64,000 nucleotides of DNA from UBA4615 sp046046245 (GTDB lineage: Bacteria > Pseudomonadota > Gammaproteobacteria > Burkholderiales > Burkholderiaceae_E): positions 62,001 to 126,000 of the forward strand of contig JBJOKE010000022.1 in the NCBI GenBank assembly GCA_046046245.1, written 5' to 3'. The position numbers were made by a program, and so were the translations under genes. This document shows positions 62,831 to 64,000 of the stretch, in pieces. Below the pieces are notes generated by a model, which worked only from the letters and a program-made list of their open reading frames with translations, was not told the DNA's origin and made no database searches. How positions within the stretch are numbered: the stretch's first letter is position 1; the number at the start of each line of letters is the position of its first letter.

Positions 62831-63571
62831 TTGGCAGCGTGGGATTGGCTGGTGTTCTGCAACGACACCGTGAGCGGCGAACGTGTGACCAGTTGCTTCG
62901 GCGATGCCGGCACGGTCACCTATCTGCAGTGGATGCTCTCGGCCTGGGGATGGACGCTCTCGGTCGCGCTGTCTTCGCTGGTGGTCGCGCTCGTCACGGG
63001 TTCTCTGGTCGGCATCGCGCGTACCACCTCGAGTCGATGGTGGGTGGCCTTCGGCAACGCCTGGACGGAGTTGTTCCGGAACATCCCTCTGCTCGTCCAG
63101 ATATTCCTCTGGTACCACGTCGTTCCCGCACTGATCCCCGCCCTGAAGGCGATGCCGGGCTTCATGCTCGTCGTCTTCGCGCTGGGCTTCTTCACCAGTG
63201 CCCGGATCGCCGAACAGGTGCGCGCAGGCATCCAGAGTCTCCCCCGCGGTCAGCGATACGCGGGGTCGGCGCTGGGTTTCACTCCGGCGCAGACCTATCG
63301 CTACGTGCTGCTGCCGATGGCGTTCCGCATCGTGATCCCGCCCCTCACCAGCGAGTCGATGAACATCATCAAGAACTCTTCCGTGGCGTTCGCGGTCAGC
63401 ATTCCCGAGCTGACGATGTTCGCGATGCAGGCACAGGAGGAGACGGCGCGCGGCGTCGAGATCTACCTGGCGGTCACAGGCCTCTACTTCCTGTCGGCGT
63501 TCGCGGTCAACCGGATTGCCGCGATGGTCGAGAGCCGCGTGCGCCTGCCGGGCGTCGTCGGCGCCAAGTGA
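62831..63571 (+). CDS. gltJ: glutamate/aspartate ABC transporter permease GltJ
   Basis: An inner-membrane permease of 246 residues with five to six helices and the EAA-type loop GFFTSARIAEQVRAGIQSL, then RGQRYAGSALGFTPAQ. LFRNIPLLVQIFLWYHVVP is typical of GltJ. The only start is TTG 62831, since an in-frame TGA lies at 62825-62827. GGGGTGAG is the ribosome-binding site. A 118-base spacer follows gltI, and gltK starts 13 bases downstream. Confidence 0.9.
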   Translation: MAAWDWLVFCNDTVSGERVTSCFGDAGTVTYLQWMLSAWGWTLSVALSSLVVALVTGSLVGIARTTSSRWWVAFGNAWTELFRNIPLLVQIFLWYHVVPALIPALKAMPGFMLVVFALGFFTSARIAEQVRAGIQSLPRGQRYAGSALGFTPAQTYRYVLLPMAFRIVIPPLTSESMNIIKNSSVAFAVSIPELTMFAMQAQEETARGVEIYLAVTGLYFLSAFAVNRIAAMVESRVRLPGVVGAK

Positions 63572-63584
63572 GCGGAGGCGGATC

Positions 63585-64000
63585 ATGACTCTCGATTTCG
63601 CCTTCCTCGAGTGGGGCATGTTCACGAGCTTCGTCCTGCGGGGCTTGCTGTTCTCGATGCAGCTGACGCTGGTCGCGATGGTGGGTGGCATGGTGCTCGG
63701 CACCGTGCTTGCGCTGATGCGGCTCTCGGGCCGGCCCTGGCTAGCGATCCCGGCCGCGACCTACGTGAACACCCTGCGCAGCATCCCGCTCGTCATGGTC
63801 ATCCTGTGGTTCTTCCTGCTGATCCCGCTGCTCATCGGCCGCCCGATGGGCGCGGAACTGTCCGCGCTGGTGACGTTCACGCTGTTCGAGGCAGCGTACT
63901 TCTCCGAGATCATGCGCGCCGGCATCCAGAGTGTGCCCAAGGGACAGGTCTACGCGGGCTACGCGGTCGGGATGACCTACCCGCAGACGATGCGACTGGT
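63585..64000 (+). CDS. gltK: glutamate/aspartate ABC transporter permease GltK (3' truncated by window)
   Basis: The first 138 codons of a second amino-acid permease. MTLDFAFLEWGMFTSFVLRG, NTLRSIPLVMVILWFFLLIP and AAYFSEIMRAGIQSVPKGQ (EAA loop) match GltK. ATG 63585 is preceded by GCGGAGGCGG. The ATPase gene gltL presumably follows beyond 64,000. Confidence 0.9.
   Translation, partial: MTLDFAFLEWGMFTSFVLRGLLFSMQLTLVAMVGGMVLGTVLALMRLSGRPWLAIPAATYVNTLRSIPLVMVILWFFLLIPLLIGRPMGAELSALVTFTLFEAAYFSEIMRAGIQSVPKGQVYAGYAVGMTYPQTMRL

Overview
The window looks like chromosomal DNA of a high-GC betaproteobacterium, most likely Burkholderiales. The reasons are GC-saturated third codon positions, three Bug/TctC-type periplasmic binding proteins, the rep-priA-hemE neighbourhood, a c5-like cytochrome c, a PEP-CTERM-like surface protein and a GltIJK uptake operon. 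There are no rRNA genes, CRISPR arrays, transposases or phage genes. One tRNA gene, tRNA-Arg(CCG), is present.

Positions 1-26,000 form a cell-surface polysaccharide locus, mostly on the minus strand. It carries a GT4 glycosyltransferase, a coupled fatty acyl-AMP ligase / acyl carrier protein / WcbI-type acyltransferase set, two SAM methyltransferases, a single and a double-module glycosyltransferase, a GDP-mannose 3,5-epimerase-like SDR, a sulfotransferase-like protein, a Rossmann/coiled-coil protein, an outer-membrane polysaccharide export lipoprotein, ManC, a WecA/MraY-type sugar-phosphate transferase, a lipoprotein copper-radical oxidase of the galactose oxidase family, and a YjbH-type protein. 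ManC plus the epimerase suggest a supply of GDP-mannose and GDP-L-galactose (or GDP-gulose). The acyl ligase, ACP, WcbI protein, methyltransferases and sulfotransferase would decorate the glycan. Wzx, Wzy and Wzc are not in view and presumably lie before position 1. By eye, 1-13,510 is clearly less GC-rich than what follows, so the glycan-specific part looks like an exchanged block joined to a resident export/precursor core.

Positions 26,000-31,500 are housekeeping: rep, priA and hemE, all minus. The priA-hemE intergenic region holds two perfect TTATNCACA DnaA boxes and an AT-rich stretch, making it a candidate replication-origin or DnaA-regulated site. Positions 31,700-44,980 are a mosaic of single genes: a PEP-CTERM-like protein with 39 consecutive Gly codons, DUF2478, PhzF, a membrane diguanylate cyclase, a CaiB/BaiF CoA-transferase, DadA, a Bug protein with a divergent LysR, an FtrA-like regulator divergent from a rhodanese-DUF1272-EthD set, and YfcF.

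Positions 45,100-52,400 are a tightly overlapping minus-strand catabolic cluster. It has two Bug binding proteins, an amidohydrolase-2, an HpcH/HpaI aldolase, a maleate isomerase-like protein, a carboxymuconolactone decarboxylase-like protein, a six-Asp-box BNR protein and a PanB-like protein. Its substrate is unknown. Positions 52,490-59,200 are accessory. This part includes a DUF2867-like/3'-5' exonuclease fusion, a tandem pair of HExxH proteins of which one has a single in-frame TAA, a SWIM zinc-finger protein starting divergently inside a shared CCATGG, and a third fragment of the HExxH gene on the other side. Positions 59,230-64,000 are a glutamate module: gdhA, a divergent LysR regulator and gltIJK, with gltK running off the end.
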